64,000 bases of DNA, from positions 1,444,501-1,508,500 of the forward strand of contig NZ_CP089981.1 of NCBI RefSeq assembly GCF_021389975.1, given 5' to 3'. A model generated the notes under the pieces. The model worked only from the letters and a program-made list of their open reading frames with translations, was not told the DNA's origin and did not search any database. This DNA comes from Fulvivirga ulvae (GTDB lineage: Bacteria; Bacteroidota; Bacteroidia; Cytophagales; Cyclobacteriaceae). The position numbers and the translations under genes were made by a program. Positions within the stretch are counted from its first letter, which is position 1, and the number at the start of each line of letters is the position of its first letter. This document shows positions 35,910 through 45,183 of this stretch, piece by piece.

Positions 35910-36359
35910 CTAAAAGTTGATGCTGCAATTTATCCATTCTCCATCAAGAGTGGCGTTATAGTATTTCTTGTAAAAATTAATAGCTGGCTCATTCCAATCC
36001 AACACCTGCCACACCATCCCTGAGCATTCACTTTCCTTACCTTGTTGAATTACCCGGTCAAATAACAATTTACCTGTACCCTTGCCACGCTCACTTTCCG
36101 TCACCACTATATCTTCCAGGTATATTCTCTTACCCTTCCAGGTAGAGTACCTGTAATAATAGATAGCAATACCCACAATAACCTGATCTTCGTTTTCAGC
36201 AACGAACATTCCATAAATGGGATGGTCTCCAAAGCCATCCTTCTCCATCTGTTCTACAGTATTAGTTACCTCATCGGGGGCTTTTTCATAGGCAGCCAGC
36301 TCTTTAATGAGCTCCAGTGTCCTTGGCAGGTCTTCTTTCTTTCCTTCTCTGATAATCAT
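35910..36359 (-). CDS. GNAT family N-acetyltransferase (diamine/thialysine acetyltransferase-like)
   Basis: 149 residues with the acetyl-CoA loop ERGKGTGKLLFD and the SSAT-type segments RIYLEDIVV and WNEPAINFYKKY. These match the spermidine/thialysine acetyltransferase branch; the substrate is not proven. ATG at 36359 is used; an earlier in-frame start at 36401 lies inside a terminator hairpin. Confidence 0.82.
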   Translation of the reverse strand: MIIREGKKEDLPRTLELIKELAAYEKAPDEVTNTVEQMEKDGFGDHPIYGMFVAENEDQVIVGIAIYYYRYSTWKGKRIYLEDIVVTESERGKGTGKLLFDRVIQQGKESECSGMVWQVLDWNEPAINFYKKYYNATLDGEWINCSINF

Positions 36360-36376
36360 TTTATAAAAATTAAAAT

Positions 36377-36399
36377 GGGGACTGAAAAATTCAGTCCCC
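36377..36399 (-). terminator. Terminator after the prolyl oligopeptidase gene
   Basis: GGGGACTGA (36377-36385) pairs with TCAGTCCCC (36391-36399). On the minus strand the stem is followed by an ATTTTAATTTTT tract. It lies between the prolyl oligopeptidase stop and the GNAT start. Confidence 0.75.
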
Positions 36400-36407
36400 A
36401 AATATAT

Positions 36408-38552
36408 CTATTGTGCTGACTTTGCCAAAGGCGGAATCACCCCCATATTATACCACGCAAAAGAGTAAATATCAGCCTGCTGTTCGATAGTTTTTGAAAT
36501 TGGTGTTCCTGCACCGTGGCCGGCATCCGTTTCAATCCTTATCAATACCGGGTTATCTCCCTCATGTTTTTCCTGAAGATTGGCTATGAACTTGAAAGAG
36601 TGAGCAGGCACTACCCTGTCATCATGGTCTGCTGTAGTTACCATAGTAGCAGGGTATTCAACACCTTGCTTCACATTATGCACCGGACTATATCCATGCA
36701 GATACTCAAACATCTCTTTGGAGTCCTCAGCAGTACCATAATCAGAAGCCCAACCCGCACCAGCAGTAAATTTGTTGTACCTGAGCATATCCATTACCCC
36801 AACTGCCGGAAATGCAACCTTGGCCAGGTCGGGGCGCTGGGTCATAGTAGCACCAACCAAAAGCCCTCCGTTTGAGCCTCCCGCTATTGCCAGATAGTCA
36901 CTGGAAGTATATTTATTTTTGATGAGATATTCCCCGGAGGCAATAAAGTCGTCAAACACGTTCTGTTTCTGCATTTTTGTTCCTGCCTTATGCCATTTTT
37001 CACCGTACTCACCTCCTCCTCTTATATTAGGCTGGGCATATATACCTCCATTTTCAAGCCATACAATACGGGACGTACTGAAACTAGGCTGCAGGCTGAC
37101 ATTAAACCCTCCATAAGAATATAAATAGGTAGGGTTTTTACCGTTTAATTCAATGCCTTTTTTATATACAATGAACATCGGAACCTTGGTGCCGTCTTTA
37201 CTTTCATAAAAGACCTGTTTGGTTTCATAATCATCCGGATTGAAATCCACTTTCGGTTGTTCATAAAGAGTAGATTTCCCAGTAGCAATATCGTATCTGA
37301 AAATAGTTGAAGGATAAGTGAACGATGTAAATGTGTAGTATAATTCGCTTTCATCCATTTCACCTCCAAACCCCCAGGCTGTCCCTATACCCGGAAGCTC
37401 CACGTTACGCTCAAGCTTGCCTGACAAATCATATTGTTTCACCTCCGTTTTGGCGTCCACCATATAATCGGCAAATATTTTACCTCCTGCAGTAGAGGTC
37501 GAAAGCACATTTTCAGTTTCCGGTATCACATCTTTCCAGCTCCCCGGAGCCGGGTTTGAAATATCAGTTTCAACCAGCCTGTTATTTGGGGCACCAAGAT
37601 TAGTATGGATTAAAAGGCGCGAATCCTCATTGGCCAGAACATAATGGTCATTATCAAAATTATCAATGATGGTAACAATCTCCGACTCTGGGTCAGAAAG
37701 GTCTTTGATATACAACTCATTTCCGCTGGTACTTTGGGCCGCTGTAATCACAAGAAACCGCTCATCTTCCGTCAGGTAAGAACCAATATACCTTCTGGGC
37801 TGCTCTTCACCACCAAATATCATCTTATCTTCACTCTGAGATGTCCCAAGCTTATGGTAATACAACTTGTGGTGTTGTGTTTTACCGGAGAGCACAGAGC
37901 CTGATTTAGGTTTGTCATAACTGCTATAGTAAAAACCTTCATTGCCTTTCCAGTCCAGGCCACTGAATTTTATGTCTCTCAAGGTATCTCCTACCTGCTC
38001 TTTGGTTTCGGTATTGATAACTATTCCCTTTCTCCAGTCAGAACCGCCTTCGGAAATTAAATAACCAAATAAAGACCCATCCTTTGAAAAGCTTGTGCCC
38101 GCCAGGGAGATGGTGCCATCTTCCTTAAAAGTATTAGGATCGATGAAAATTTCAGGCTCTCCATCCATTCCTTTTTTTCTGTATAAGACACTTTGGTTTT
38201 GGAGCCCGTCATTTTTATAAAAATAATAGTAATTGCCATGCTTGTTGGGCGCATATAGTCTTTCATAGTTAAAAAGCTCTTCCAAGCGCTGCTTCACCCT
38301 ATCTTTAAAAGGAATGTCATTAAGGTAGGAGAAAGTCACATCATTTTGAGCTTTAACCCATTGGGCTGTTTGCTCAGACCTATCATCTTCCAGCCAACGG
38401 TATGGGTCTGGCACTTCCGTACCAAAATAAACATCTACCGTATCTACTTTTACAGTTTCCGGATACGGGAGAGACTCTTCCTTGGCCTTCTCCTCTTTGG
38501 TACATGAAATTATAAGGCTCATTAAACATATAATACTAAACAGGTGTTTCAT
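36408..38552 (-). CDS. Prolyl oligopeptidase family (S9A) serine peptidase, lipoprotein
   Basis: 714 residues. A signal peptide with lipobox LIISC precedes a beta-propeller (about 60-430) and an alpha/beta-hydrolase catalytic domain. The triad is readable: Ser in AGGSNGGLLVG, Asp in TTADHDDRVVP, and His in DAGHGAG. It cleaves short peptides after proline; lipidation places it in the periplasm or on the outer membrane. It is transcribed alone, with a terminator after it. Confidence 0.93.
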   Translation of the reverse strand: MKHLFSIICLMSLIISCTKEEKAKEESLPYPETVKVDTVDVYFGTEVPDPYRWLEDDRSEQTAQWVKAQNDVTFSYLNDIPFKDRVKQRLEELFNYERLYAPNKHGNYYYFYKNDGLQNQSVLYRKKGMDGEPEIFIDPNTFKEDGTISLAGTSFSKDGSLFGYLISEGGSDWRKGIVINTETKEQVGDTLRDIKFSGLDWKGNEGFYYSSYDKPKSGSVLSGKTQHHKLYYHKLGTSQSEDKMIFGGEEQPRRYIGSYLTEDERFLVITAAQSTSGNELYIKDLSDPESEIVTIIDNFDNDHYVLANEDSRLLIHTNLGAPNNRLVETDISNPAPGSWKDVIPETENVLSTSTAGGKIFADYMVDAKTEVKQYDLSGKLERNVELPGIGTAWGFGGEMDESELYYTFTSFTYPSTIFRYDIATGKSTLYEQPKVDFNPDDYETKQVFYESKDGTKVPMFIVYKKGIELNGKNPTYLYSYGGFNVSLQPSFSTSRIVWLENGGIYAQPNIRGGGEYGEKWHKAGTKMQKQNVFDDFIASGEYLIKNKYTSSDYLAIAGGSNGGLLVGATMTQRPDLAKVAFPAVGVMDMLRYNKFTAGAGWASDYGTAEDSKEMFEYLHGYSPVHNVKQGVEYPATMVTTADHDDRVVPAHSFKFIANLQEKHEGDNPVLIRIETDAGHGAGTPISKTIEQQADIYSFAWYNMGVIPPLAKSAQ

Positions 38553-38819
38553 GGGATGTACGTTTTATTTCAACATGCTTGTTTGGGAATCGGCCTTAAG
38601 CTTTTTTACTATCCAGGCCTGTATGAGGCTCAAAGACGCCTTTAAAGTTTTATTCCATTTGGGATAATTTAAAGAGTAGCGCTATTGAACCTATCGCTAA
38701 TTTATAATAATTGTAATATCAAAGCCTGAATTAATTGATGAAAGGCACATATGTTATATCAGATCGCTTCACCATCCGTAAATATTTCGGTATCTTATGT
38801 TTAAAGCAAAAAACAGGTT

Positions 38820-39554
38820 ATGAAATGGCTAAATATATTGGGTTTGGCGGCAGTAATAACGGTCAACGCCCTTGCAAATATTCTCCCCATCAACGGTAGG
38901 AATACAGGCCAGGTAGCTGCTTTGTATCCAAACCTCTTTACTCCGGCAGGCATCACCTTTTCCATATGGACGATTATTTATCTGTTTCTGGCAGGCTACT
39001 GCATCTATTCTTTTATCTCTTCCGATAATAAAAAAGCCATATCCATTTCCAGTCTGTTCCTCCTTACCTGTCTGCTCAATTGCTCATGGATACTGGTCTG
39101 GCACTATCTGTTGATCGAATGGTCACTGGTGATTATGTTCCTCCTGCTGATAAGCTTATGTTTGGTCTATGTAAAAATCCATAACCGGCAGCCCCATTCG
39201 AAAAGAGAGAAGTGGCTGGTATACAAACCGTTTAGCGTTTACCTGGCGTGGATCAGTGTGGCTACTATCGCCAACATTGCCGCATTATTGTCTGCTTATG
39301 ACTTTTCGCCACCCTCACCGCAAAACTGGGTTATAGCTATGGTGATAGCCACCCAACTTCTGGTGTACCTGATCAGCAAAAAATACAGGGACATTGCTTT
39401 TGCGCTGGTTATCATCTGGGCGCTCATCGGCATCATATTAAAAAACACTGATGTCGAGCTTACCTTTCAGCCTGTAACCATTGTGTGCATATTGGCCATC
39501 ATTTTTGATGCCTGGGTGGCACTGCATTATCGCTATAGAAAAACTGTTACCTGA
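38820..39554 (+). CDS. TspO/MBR-related (tryptophan-rich sensory protein-like) membrane protein
   Basis: 244 residues with about seven hydrophobic helices. TspO-like features are FTPAGITFSIWTIIYLFLA, LLNCSWILVWHY and PFSVYLAWISVATIANIAAL. It is longer than typical TspO (about 160 residues, five helices). TspO proteins bind porphyrins and sterol-like ligands; the role here is unknown. A TATGTTTA box lies just upstream (38796-38803). Its end overlaps serS tail to tail by 8 bp. Confidence 0.65.
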   Translation: MKWLNILGLAAVITVNALANILPINGRNTGQVAALYPNLFTPAGITFSIWTIIYLFLAGYCIYSFISSDNKKAISISSLFLLTCLLNCSWILVWHYLLIEWSLVIMFLLLISLCLVYVKIHNRQPHSKREKWLVYKPFSVYLAWISVATIANIAALLSAYDFSPPSPQNWVIAMVIATQLLVYLISKKYRDIAFALVIIWALIGIILKNTDVELTFQPVTIVCILAIIFDAWVALHYRYRKTVT

Positions 39555-40821
39555 TCATATCAAAGCCGGTATATGGCACAAGAACTTCTGGTATTCTGAT
39601 ACCCTCCTCACTCTGGTTATTTTCCAATATGGCCGCCAGTATCCTCGGCAAAGCAAGGGCACTTCCATTCAAGGTATGTAGCAAATGCATTTTATTATCA
39701 TCACCACGGTACCTTAACTTGAGCCTGTTGGCCTGGAAAGTTTCGAAATTACTTACAGAGCTTACCTCTAACCATTTTTTCTGGGCAGCCGAGTAAACCT
39801 CCATATCAAATGTCTGGGCAGAAGTGAACCCCATGTCGCCTCCGCATAAATTCAAAACCCGGTACTGTAATCCCAGCTTTTCCAACAAGCCTTGCACATG
39901 CTTGCACATTCTATCCAGGGCTTCATAAGAATTGTCAGGATGGTGGATCTCTACGATCTCAACCTTATCAAACTGGTGCAAACGGTTAAGGCCGCGTACA
40001 TGGGCACCCCAAGAGCCGGCCTCTCTCCTAAAGCAAGGTGTAAATCCGACATGCTTTACCGGAAGGTCTTTTGCGTCTACGATAACATCCCTGTACATAT
40101 TAGTAATAGGCACCTCTGCCGTAGGGATCAAAAAGAAATTTTCTTCACCTATGTGGTACATCTGACCGTCTTTGTCCGGAAGTTGCCCGGTACCATAGCC
40201 ACTGTCTTCATTGATTACAATCGGTGGCTGCACTTCTACATAACCCGCTTTGGTGGCTTCATCCAGAAAGAAATTGACCATAGCACGCTGTAAACGGGCT
40301 CCTTTGCCTTTATAGACCGGGAAACCCGCCCCGGTAATTTTATTTCCAAGGTCAAAATCTATTATATCATAAGTTTTTATCAGCTCCCAATGCGGAACGG
40401 CACTTTCAGGCAGCTCCGGAGTTGACCCGTGCTCATATACCACCTCATTGTCATCAGCACCTCCACCATCCGGCACATTATCGTTAGGTACATTGGGTAT
40501 GGTATAAAGAAGGTCTTTCAATTTATTTTCATAGCTACTCAAAGCCTCCCCCAGTTCTTTCCCCTCAGCTTTGAGGTCTGCTGTCTTAGCTTTAACGCCT
40601 TCTGCCTCTTCCTTTTTACCCTCCCGCATGAGCATACCAATTTGCTTAGAAAGAGAATTGGATTCCGCAAGTACCTGGTCATGTTTAGCCTGCGTACTTT
40701 TCCTTTGATCATCCAGGGCAATCACTTCTTCTATGATGTCAGCCGCACTGGCAAACCTTCTTTTATTAAGGCCTTTGATCACTTTTTCTTTGTTATCTCT
40801 TATATAAGCAAGTTGTAGCAT
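39547..40821 (-). CDS. serS: Seryl-tRNA synthetase
   Basis: 424-residue class II synthetase. The N-terminal antiparallel coiled coil (about 25-105) binds the long arm of tRNA-Ser. Motif 2 is GFTPCFRREAGSWG and motif 3 is NGSALALPRILAAILENNQ. Length is standard. It is divergent from rho across 327 bp. Confidence 0.96.
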   Translation of the reverse strand: MLQLAYIRDNKEKVIKGLNKRRFASAADIIEEVIALDDQRKSTQAKHDQVLAESNSLSKQIGMLMREGKKEEAEGVKAKTADLKAEGKELGEALSSYENKLKDLLYTIPNVPNDNVPDGGGADDNEVVYEHGSTPELPESAVPHWELIKTYDIIDFDLGNKITGAGFPVYKGKGARLQRAMVNFFLDEATKAGYVEVQPPIVINEDSGYGTGQLPDKDGQMYHIGEENFFLIPTAEVPITNMYRDVIVDAKDLPVKHVGFTPCFRREAGSWGAHVRGLNRLHQFDKVEIVEIHHPDNSYEALDRMCKHVQGLLEKLGLQYRVLNLCGGDMGFTSAQTFDMEVYSAAQKKWLEVSSVSNFETFQANRLKLRYRGDDNKMHLLHTLNGSALALPRILAAILENNQSEEGIRIPEVLVPYTGFDMIR

Positions 40822-41148
40822 ATCGTTTTTATTAAAATCGATGCAAAATAATGTATTTTTGAAGTAAAACTGAACTTTTTATACTGCTTAATGATTTATT
40901 TATAAGCAAAAGTTTGACTATTGCCTAAGGTTCACATATTATTGCAATATCAAATGATATTTAAAAGAAAGCTTTAGACTCATTCCGATTCATTTAAGCT
41001 TTTATTTCATAATCAAACACCATCTTGAATAAACAGCGAGCCACTCTAAGGCAAAGGGGATATTCGTATATCTCAGCTTAATGCGCATCATGTTAATCAA
41101 ACTTATAATTCATTTTAATAATATTAAAGAATTCACAATTGACAATTT
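40822..41148. other. Divergent serS-rho intergenic region
   Basis: 327 bp, AT-rich, with no gene that can be supported. A small inverted repeat AATATC/GATATT lies at 40946-40961 and AAAGCTT/AAGCTTT arms flank 40969-41000. For serS the minus strand has TTATTTTG near 40842, one mismatch from the -7 consensus. No clear promoter box was found for rho, which leaves room for a long leader. Confidence 0.4.
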
Positions 41149-42807
41149 ATGTACACGATTGAAGAATTGAATGTTAGGCTTCTTTCAGAATTAAAGGAGA
41201 TAGCAGAGGAACTAGGCCTAAAAAACTACAAAAAGCTTTCCAAACAGGAGTTAATCTACAAAATACTCGACCAACAAGCCGTCACACCTGAAAATCAGCT
41301 TCCCAAAAAGAAAGCACCTGAAGCTAAGCCTGAGCAGCCAAAAGAAAATAAACCTAAAGAAAACAGACCACGAGCAGAACGCGAAAAGGCCGAAAAAGCC
41401 CCAAGCCGGCCTCCAAAAAGAGAAAATGTAAAAGTGAAAAACAATAAAAAGGATGAAGATCTGTCTTCAGAAGAGCTATTAGAATCTTTTAACATAGAAG
41501 TTGATGAAACTGTGACTTCTTTTGATTCTGACAAAGGGAAAAAAGAAGAGAAAGAAGAAAAAAGAAGGGAAAGAAAAGAGGATAAAGAAAGCCCTCGTGA
41601 ACCAAAGTCTAAAGACAGACCTGAAAGAGGGAATGAAGACGACAGAAGAAAAGACGACAGGAATAAAAGAAAAGAAAACAACGTTAAGGATTTTGACGGC
41701 GTAATAGAAAATGAAGGTGTACTTGAGATTATGCAGGATGGCTATGGCTTCCTTCGTTCTTCTGATTACAATTACCTCGCCAGCCCCGATGATATCTACG
41801 TTTCCCCTTCTCAGATCAAGCTATTTGGCCTTAAAACCGGCGACACAGTAAAGGGCCAGATCAGGCCTCCAAAAGAAGGCGAGAAATATTTTGCTTTACT
41901 CAGAGTAGTTAGTGTAAACGGAAAAACCACGGAAGAAATTCGTGACCGTGTATCATTCGAATATCTTACCCCACTCTTCCCAGAAGAAAAAATAAAACTA
42001 AGCACACGCCCTGATAACTACTCTACACGTATCCTTGACCTTTTTGCTCCAATAGGAAAAGGCCAAAGGGGTATGATCGTAGCGCAGCCTAAAACAGGTA
42101 AAACCGTGCTTTTGAAAACTATTGCCAACGCTATCGCAGAAAACCATCCTGAGTGCTACCTGATCATACTTTTGATCGACGAGCGTCCGGAAGAGGTTAC
42201 TGACATGGCAAGAAGCGTAAAAGCAGAAGTGGTAGCTTCAACTTTCGATGAGCAGGCAGAAAGACATGTAAAAGTGTCGAGCATGGTACTTGAAAAAGCA
42301 AAAAGAATGGTAGAGTGTGGTCACGATGTGGTTATCTTACTGGATTCGATCACCAGACTGGCCCGTGCATACAACACTACTGTACCTTCATCAGGAAAAA
42401 TACTGTCAGGTGGTGTTGATGCTAATGCTCTTCACAAACCTAAGCGATTCTTTGGTGCTGCCAGAAACGTAGAAAATGGTGGTTCTTTAACTATTATTGC
42501 TACTGCTCTAATAGAAACAGGCTCTAAAATGGATGAAGTTATCTTTGAGGAATTCAAAGGAACAGGTAATATGGAGCTTCAACTGGATAGAAAACTATCT
42601 AACAAACGTGTTTACCCTGCTATTGATGTTCCTGCTTCTGGCACCCGTAGAGAAGACCTGCTTATGTCTGAAGAAGAACTCCAAAGAGTATGGATACTAC
42701 GTAAGTTTATGTCTGACATGAACTCTAATGAGGCTATGGAATTCTTACTTTCAAAAATGAAAGGTACCCGAAACAATGAGGAGTTCCTTATCTCTATGAA
42801 TGGATAA
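41149..42807 (+). CDS. rho: Transcription termination factor Rho with a long charged insert
   Basis: 552 residues against about 420 in E. coli. A Rho_N helical domain (about 1-45) is followed by about 140 residues of Lys/Glu/Arg-rich low-complexity sequence. Then come the cold-shock-like RNA-binding domain (EGVLEIMQDGYGFLRSSDYN) and the RecA-type ATPase with Walker A AQPKTGKTVLL, LLIDERPEEVTDM and the R-loop. Long inserts are usual in Bacteroidota, and the one in Bacteroides thetaiotaomicron drives phase separation. A strong terminator follows. Confidence 0.95.
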   Translation: MYTIEELNVRLLSELKEIAEELGLKNYKKLSKQELIYKILDQQAVTPENQLPKKKAPEAKPEQPKENKPKENRPRAEREKAEKAPSRPPKRENVKVKNNKKDEDLSSEELLESFNIEVDETVTSFDSDKGKKEEKEEKRRERKEDKESPREPKSKDRPERGNEDDRRKDDRNKRKENNVKDFDGVIENEGVLEIMQDGYGFLRSSDYNYLASPDDIYVSPSQIKLFGLKTGDTVKGQIRPPKEGEKYFALLRVVSVNGKTTEEIRDRVSFEYLTPLFPEEKIKLSTRPDNYSTRILDLFAPIGKGQRGMIVAQPKTGKTVLLKTIANAIAENHPECYLIILLIDERPEEVTDMARSVKAEVVASTFDEQAERHVKVSSMVLEKAKRMVECGHDVVILLDSITRLARAYNTTVPSSGKILSGGVDANALHKPKRFFGAARNVENGGSLTIIATALIETGSKMDEVIFEEFKGTGNMELQLDRKLSNKRVYPAIDVPASGTRREDLLMSEEELQRVWILRKFMSDMNSNEAMEFLLSKMKGTRNNEEFLISMNG

Positions 42808-42860
42808 GATACATTGCATAAGTATTATAACTATAGGGTTTATATAACCTGAATTGCCAA

Positions 42861-42896
42861 AAGATGCCATCATACATATGTGATGGCATCTTTTTA
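42861..42896 (+). terminator. Rho-independent terminator after rho
   Basis: AAGATGCCATCA (42861-42872) pairs perfectly with TGATGGCATCTT (42881-42892), loop of 8 nt, followed by TTTATTTG. The stem would fall inside the first codons of the next gene if its earliest possible start were used. Confidence 0.9.
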
Positions 42897-42917
42897 TTTG
42901 TAATCATATTAAAGCTC

Positions 42918-43724
42918 ATGATTTACATTCTTCTATCTCTTGCAGGATTGGTAGGTGGTTTTATAGCAGGTCTTACAGGCATTGGCACGGGCTTTCTCAT
43001 GATTGTAGTCATTCCTCTTGCGCTTCAGTATATGGATATGCCAGAGACTGAAATGGTAAGATTCACCATCGCCAATACCATTTTCGCTACTATGTGCTCA
43101 GCCTTCGTAAACAACCTAACCATGCTGAGAAAGAAACAGGTATACCTGAAAGGCATGCTTTGGGTAACTATTGCAGCCGTTATTTCGGCATCGCTGGTAC
43201 TGCATTTCTTTGTATTACGCGAAGAATACTCCAAAGACACATACAACTTTATTATTATAATATTCCTGGCTTATATTATCTACCGCACTATATATAAGCT
43301 TCGCAAGCCCTTTCATTATGACGAAGTTCGGAGCAAGTCCAAATTAACACTGACAGGTATAACTGCCGGCGTAGTTTCGTCCGTTACCGGCCTGGGAGGT
43401 GGATCCATAATCATCCCAATGCTCAATCTATGGCTCAAAATGGATATCAAAAAAGCCAAATCCATATCATTTGGCGCAATATTTGGAATTTCCTTTATGC
43501 TTACTATAATTAACTTGTTAAACACCCCCTCTTCAAGTGTACCTTTTGCCCATCTGGGTTATATCCTGCTTCCCATAGCTATCCCTCTTTCTATAGGTGT
43601 AATTATAGCCTCTCCTTTGGGTACCAGCCTTAGTGACAGACTCTCCTCTCGCACCATTTCCATAGTATTTATTATAGTTATATCATTGGTTCTTTTGCGT
43701 AAAATCTTCGAACTATGGGGTTGA
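42918..43724 (+). CDS. TauE/SafE family sulfite/anion exporter-like membrane protein
   Basis: 268 residues with eight or so hydrophobic helices and the two-fold repeat of the family (AGLTGIGTGFLMIVV near the N-terminus and TAGVVSSVTGLGGGSIIIP in the second half). TauE/SafE proteins move sulfite, sulfoacetate or related anions; the substrate here is unknown. ATG at 42918 is used because the earlier start at 42864 lies within the rho terminator. Confidence 0.85.
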   Translation: MIYILLSLAGLVGGFIAGLTGIGTGFLMIVVIPLALQYMDMPETEMVRFTIANTIFATMCSAFVNNLTMLRKKQVYLKGMLWVTIAAVISASLVLHFFVLREEYSKDTYNFIIIIFLAYIIYRTIYKLRKPFHYDEVRSKSKLTLTGITAGVVSSVTGLGGGSIIIPMLNLWLKMDIKKAKSISFGAIFGISFMLTIINLLNTPSSSVPFAHLGYILLPIAIPLSIGVIIASPLGTSLSDRLSSRTISIVFIIVISLVLLRKIFELWG

Positions 43725-43766
43725 AAACCTTTTGTTTTCAAATTCTGTTTTGTTAGAGTTACTGAT

Positions 43767-43774
43767 TAACTTTG
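43767..43774 (+). promoter_or_regulatory. Putative -7 promoter element for the serine dehydratase gene
   Basis: TAACTTTG is an exact TAnnTTTG match 16 bp before the start. A CTG 19 bp upstream could serve as a weak -33 box. Confidence 0.5.
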
Positions 43775-43790
43775 ACAAAACACAAAAATT

Positions 43791-44705
43791 ATGAGTTTCT
43801 TATTTTCTGATTTTAGTGGGTGGAAAGCCTATTGCGAAGAACGTAACATGAATCTTTTTGAACCTGTACTTGAGTATGAAAAGGATCAAAAAGGCCGTGA
43901 TGAGCAACGAGTATGGGAAGGGTTGGGCAAGGCCTACGAGGTTATGAAAAATGCTGTTGAAACCGGCTTAAAAGAAGATATGACCTCCCGCTCGGGAATG
44001 ATCAACAACGGAGCAAAAAAGGTCTATAAGCATGAAGTTACAGTACTCTCGAAAGAGTTTCAAAACCTGATATCAAGAGCACTGGCTGCCAAAGAAGTGA
44101 ACTCATGTATGGGCAGAATTGTAGCCGCACCCACTGCCGGTGCATCCGGCATATTACCCGGCACATTATATACACTACAGGAAATCCATAACCTTTCCGA
44201 TCGAAAGATACTGGAAGGACTACTGGTCGGAGCGGGAATAGCACTGGTCATTGAACAAAAAGCATCGTTAGCCGGTGCAGTAGGTGGATGTCAGGCTGAA
44301 ACCGGAAGTGCAGGAGCCATGGCATCAGGAGCCATTGTTTACTGCCTTGGTGGTAATATAGATCAGGTATTCAATGCTGTTGCCATTACTATACAATGTA
44401 TGCTAGGCCTGGTGTGCGATCCGGTAGCCGGACTTGTAGAGGTTCCTTGTGTTGTAAGGAATGCAAGTGCCGCTGCTATTGCTAACTCATCGGCTCAGAT
44501 AGCACTTGCCAATGTCAGCGGTGTCATTCCTGTAGATGAATGTGTAGATGCTATGGGAGAAGTAGGTCAAAGTATGGAAAACCGTTATAAAGAAACCGCA
44601 CTAGGCGGACTGGCAGCAACTATGACCGGCCAAAAAATATCAAAAAGCGTTCTGATACAAGATATTGAGATGCTCCCCGACGAAAACCCAAAGGAAGATA
44701 ATTAA
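43791..44705 (+). CDS. sdaAA: L-serine dehydratase (ammonia-lyase), iron-sulfur alpha domain
   Basis: 304 residues matching the alpha (catalytic, [4Fe-4S]) domain. Cluster-ligand cysteines are visible in NSCMGRIVAAPTAGA, MLGLVCDPVAGLVEVPC and surrounding Gly-rich loops. It converts L-serine to pyruvate and ammonia. No beta domain is fused to it and no sdaAB gene lies beside it, so a beta subunit would have to be elsewhere. It overlaps its convergent neighbour by 4 bp. Confidence 0.9.
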   Translation: MSFLFSDFSGWKAYCEERNMNLFEPVLEYEKDQKGRDEQRVWEGLGKAYEVMKNAVETGLKEDMTSRSGMINNGAKKVYKHEVTVLSKEFQNLISRALAAKEVNSCMGRIVAAPTAGASGILPGTLYTLQEIHNLSDRKILEGLLVGAGIALVIEQKASLAGAVGGCQAETGSAGAMASGAIVYCLGGNIDQVFNAVAITIQCMLGLVCDPVAGLVEVPCVVRNASAAAIANSSAQIALANVSGVIPVDECVDAMGEVGQSMENRYKETALGGLAATMTGQKISKSVLIQDIEMLPDENPKEDN

Positions 44706-45163
44706 TTGGTGAAAACAGAAATAACTTCAGGTCCCAGGACATAGATCAGTATTGAAAATACTGTAGACCAGAATACTGCACTCAAAAACATTGAAACCAC
44801 GATTTCACGTTTGGAGCTTCCAAAGCTGGCGAGCAATATTGTTCCTCCGATAGGTGTAAGAAGTAATGGTGTCAGGAAAGCAACTCCCGGCAAACCATAT
44901 TTTTTCCAGATCACAACAAATCTTCTGTTTCGTTTTGTGAATTTTTTTTTATTTCTAAAAAACTTAATGAGTACCTTCTCCCTAAGCATTTTACCCAAAA
45001 AAGTAAACAGTAAAACACTGCTCATCATTCCGGTGATGGTTATAAGTATCGTTGAAAGCAGGCTAAAGCCTCCGGCATAACCCAGCGTTGGGCCGAAAAT
45101 AAACTTCAGCATGGTCAATAAGATAATTGTAAGGGCCTTTAATACCAATTCTTCCATTTCCAA
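44702..45163 (-). CDS. Small multidrug-export-like membrane protein
   Basis: 153 residues with four hydrophobic segments and a basic cytoplasmic loop (FFRNKKKFTKRNRR). The segment YGLPGVAFLTPLLLTPIGG is characteristic of the small multidrug export / DedA-like group. Transport function is not established. It follows the exchanger gene by 20 bp on the same strand. Confidence 0.6.
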   Translation of the reverse strand: MEMEELVLKALTIILLTMLKFIFGPTLGYAGGFSLLSTILITITGMMSSVLLFTFLGKMLREKVLIKFFRNKKKFTKRNRRFVVIWKKYGLPGVAFLTPLLLTPIGGTILLASFGSSKREIVVSMFLSAVFWSTVFSILIYVLGPEVISVFTN

Positions 45164-45183
45164 ATCAACCGGCTTCCGTAAAT

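Noticed and set aside
36360..36401. Earlier start for the GNAT gene
   Set aside because: The extra codons are the terminator of the prolyl oligopeptidase gene.
39892..40293. 133-codon open frame opposite serS
   Set aside because: Antisense shadow of seryl-tRNA synthetase.
42864..42917. Earlier start for the TauE-like gene
   Set aside because: The extra codons are the rho terminator hairpin.
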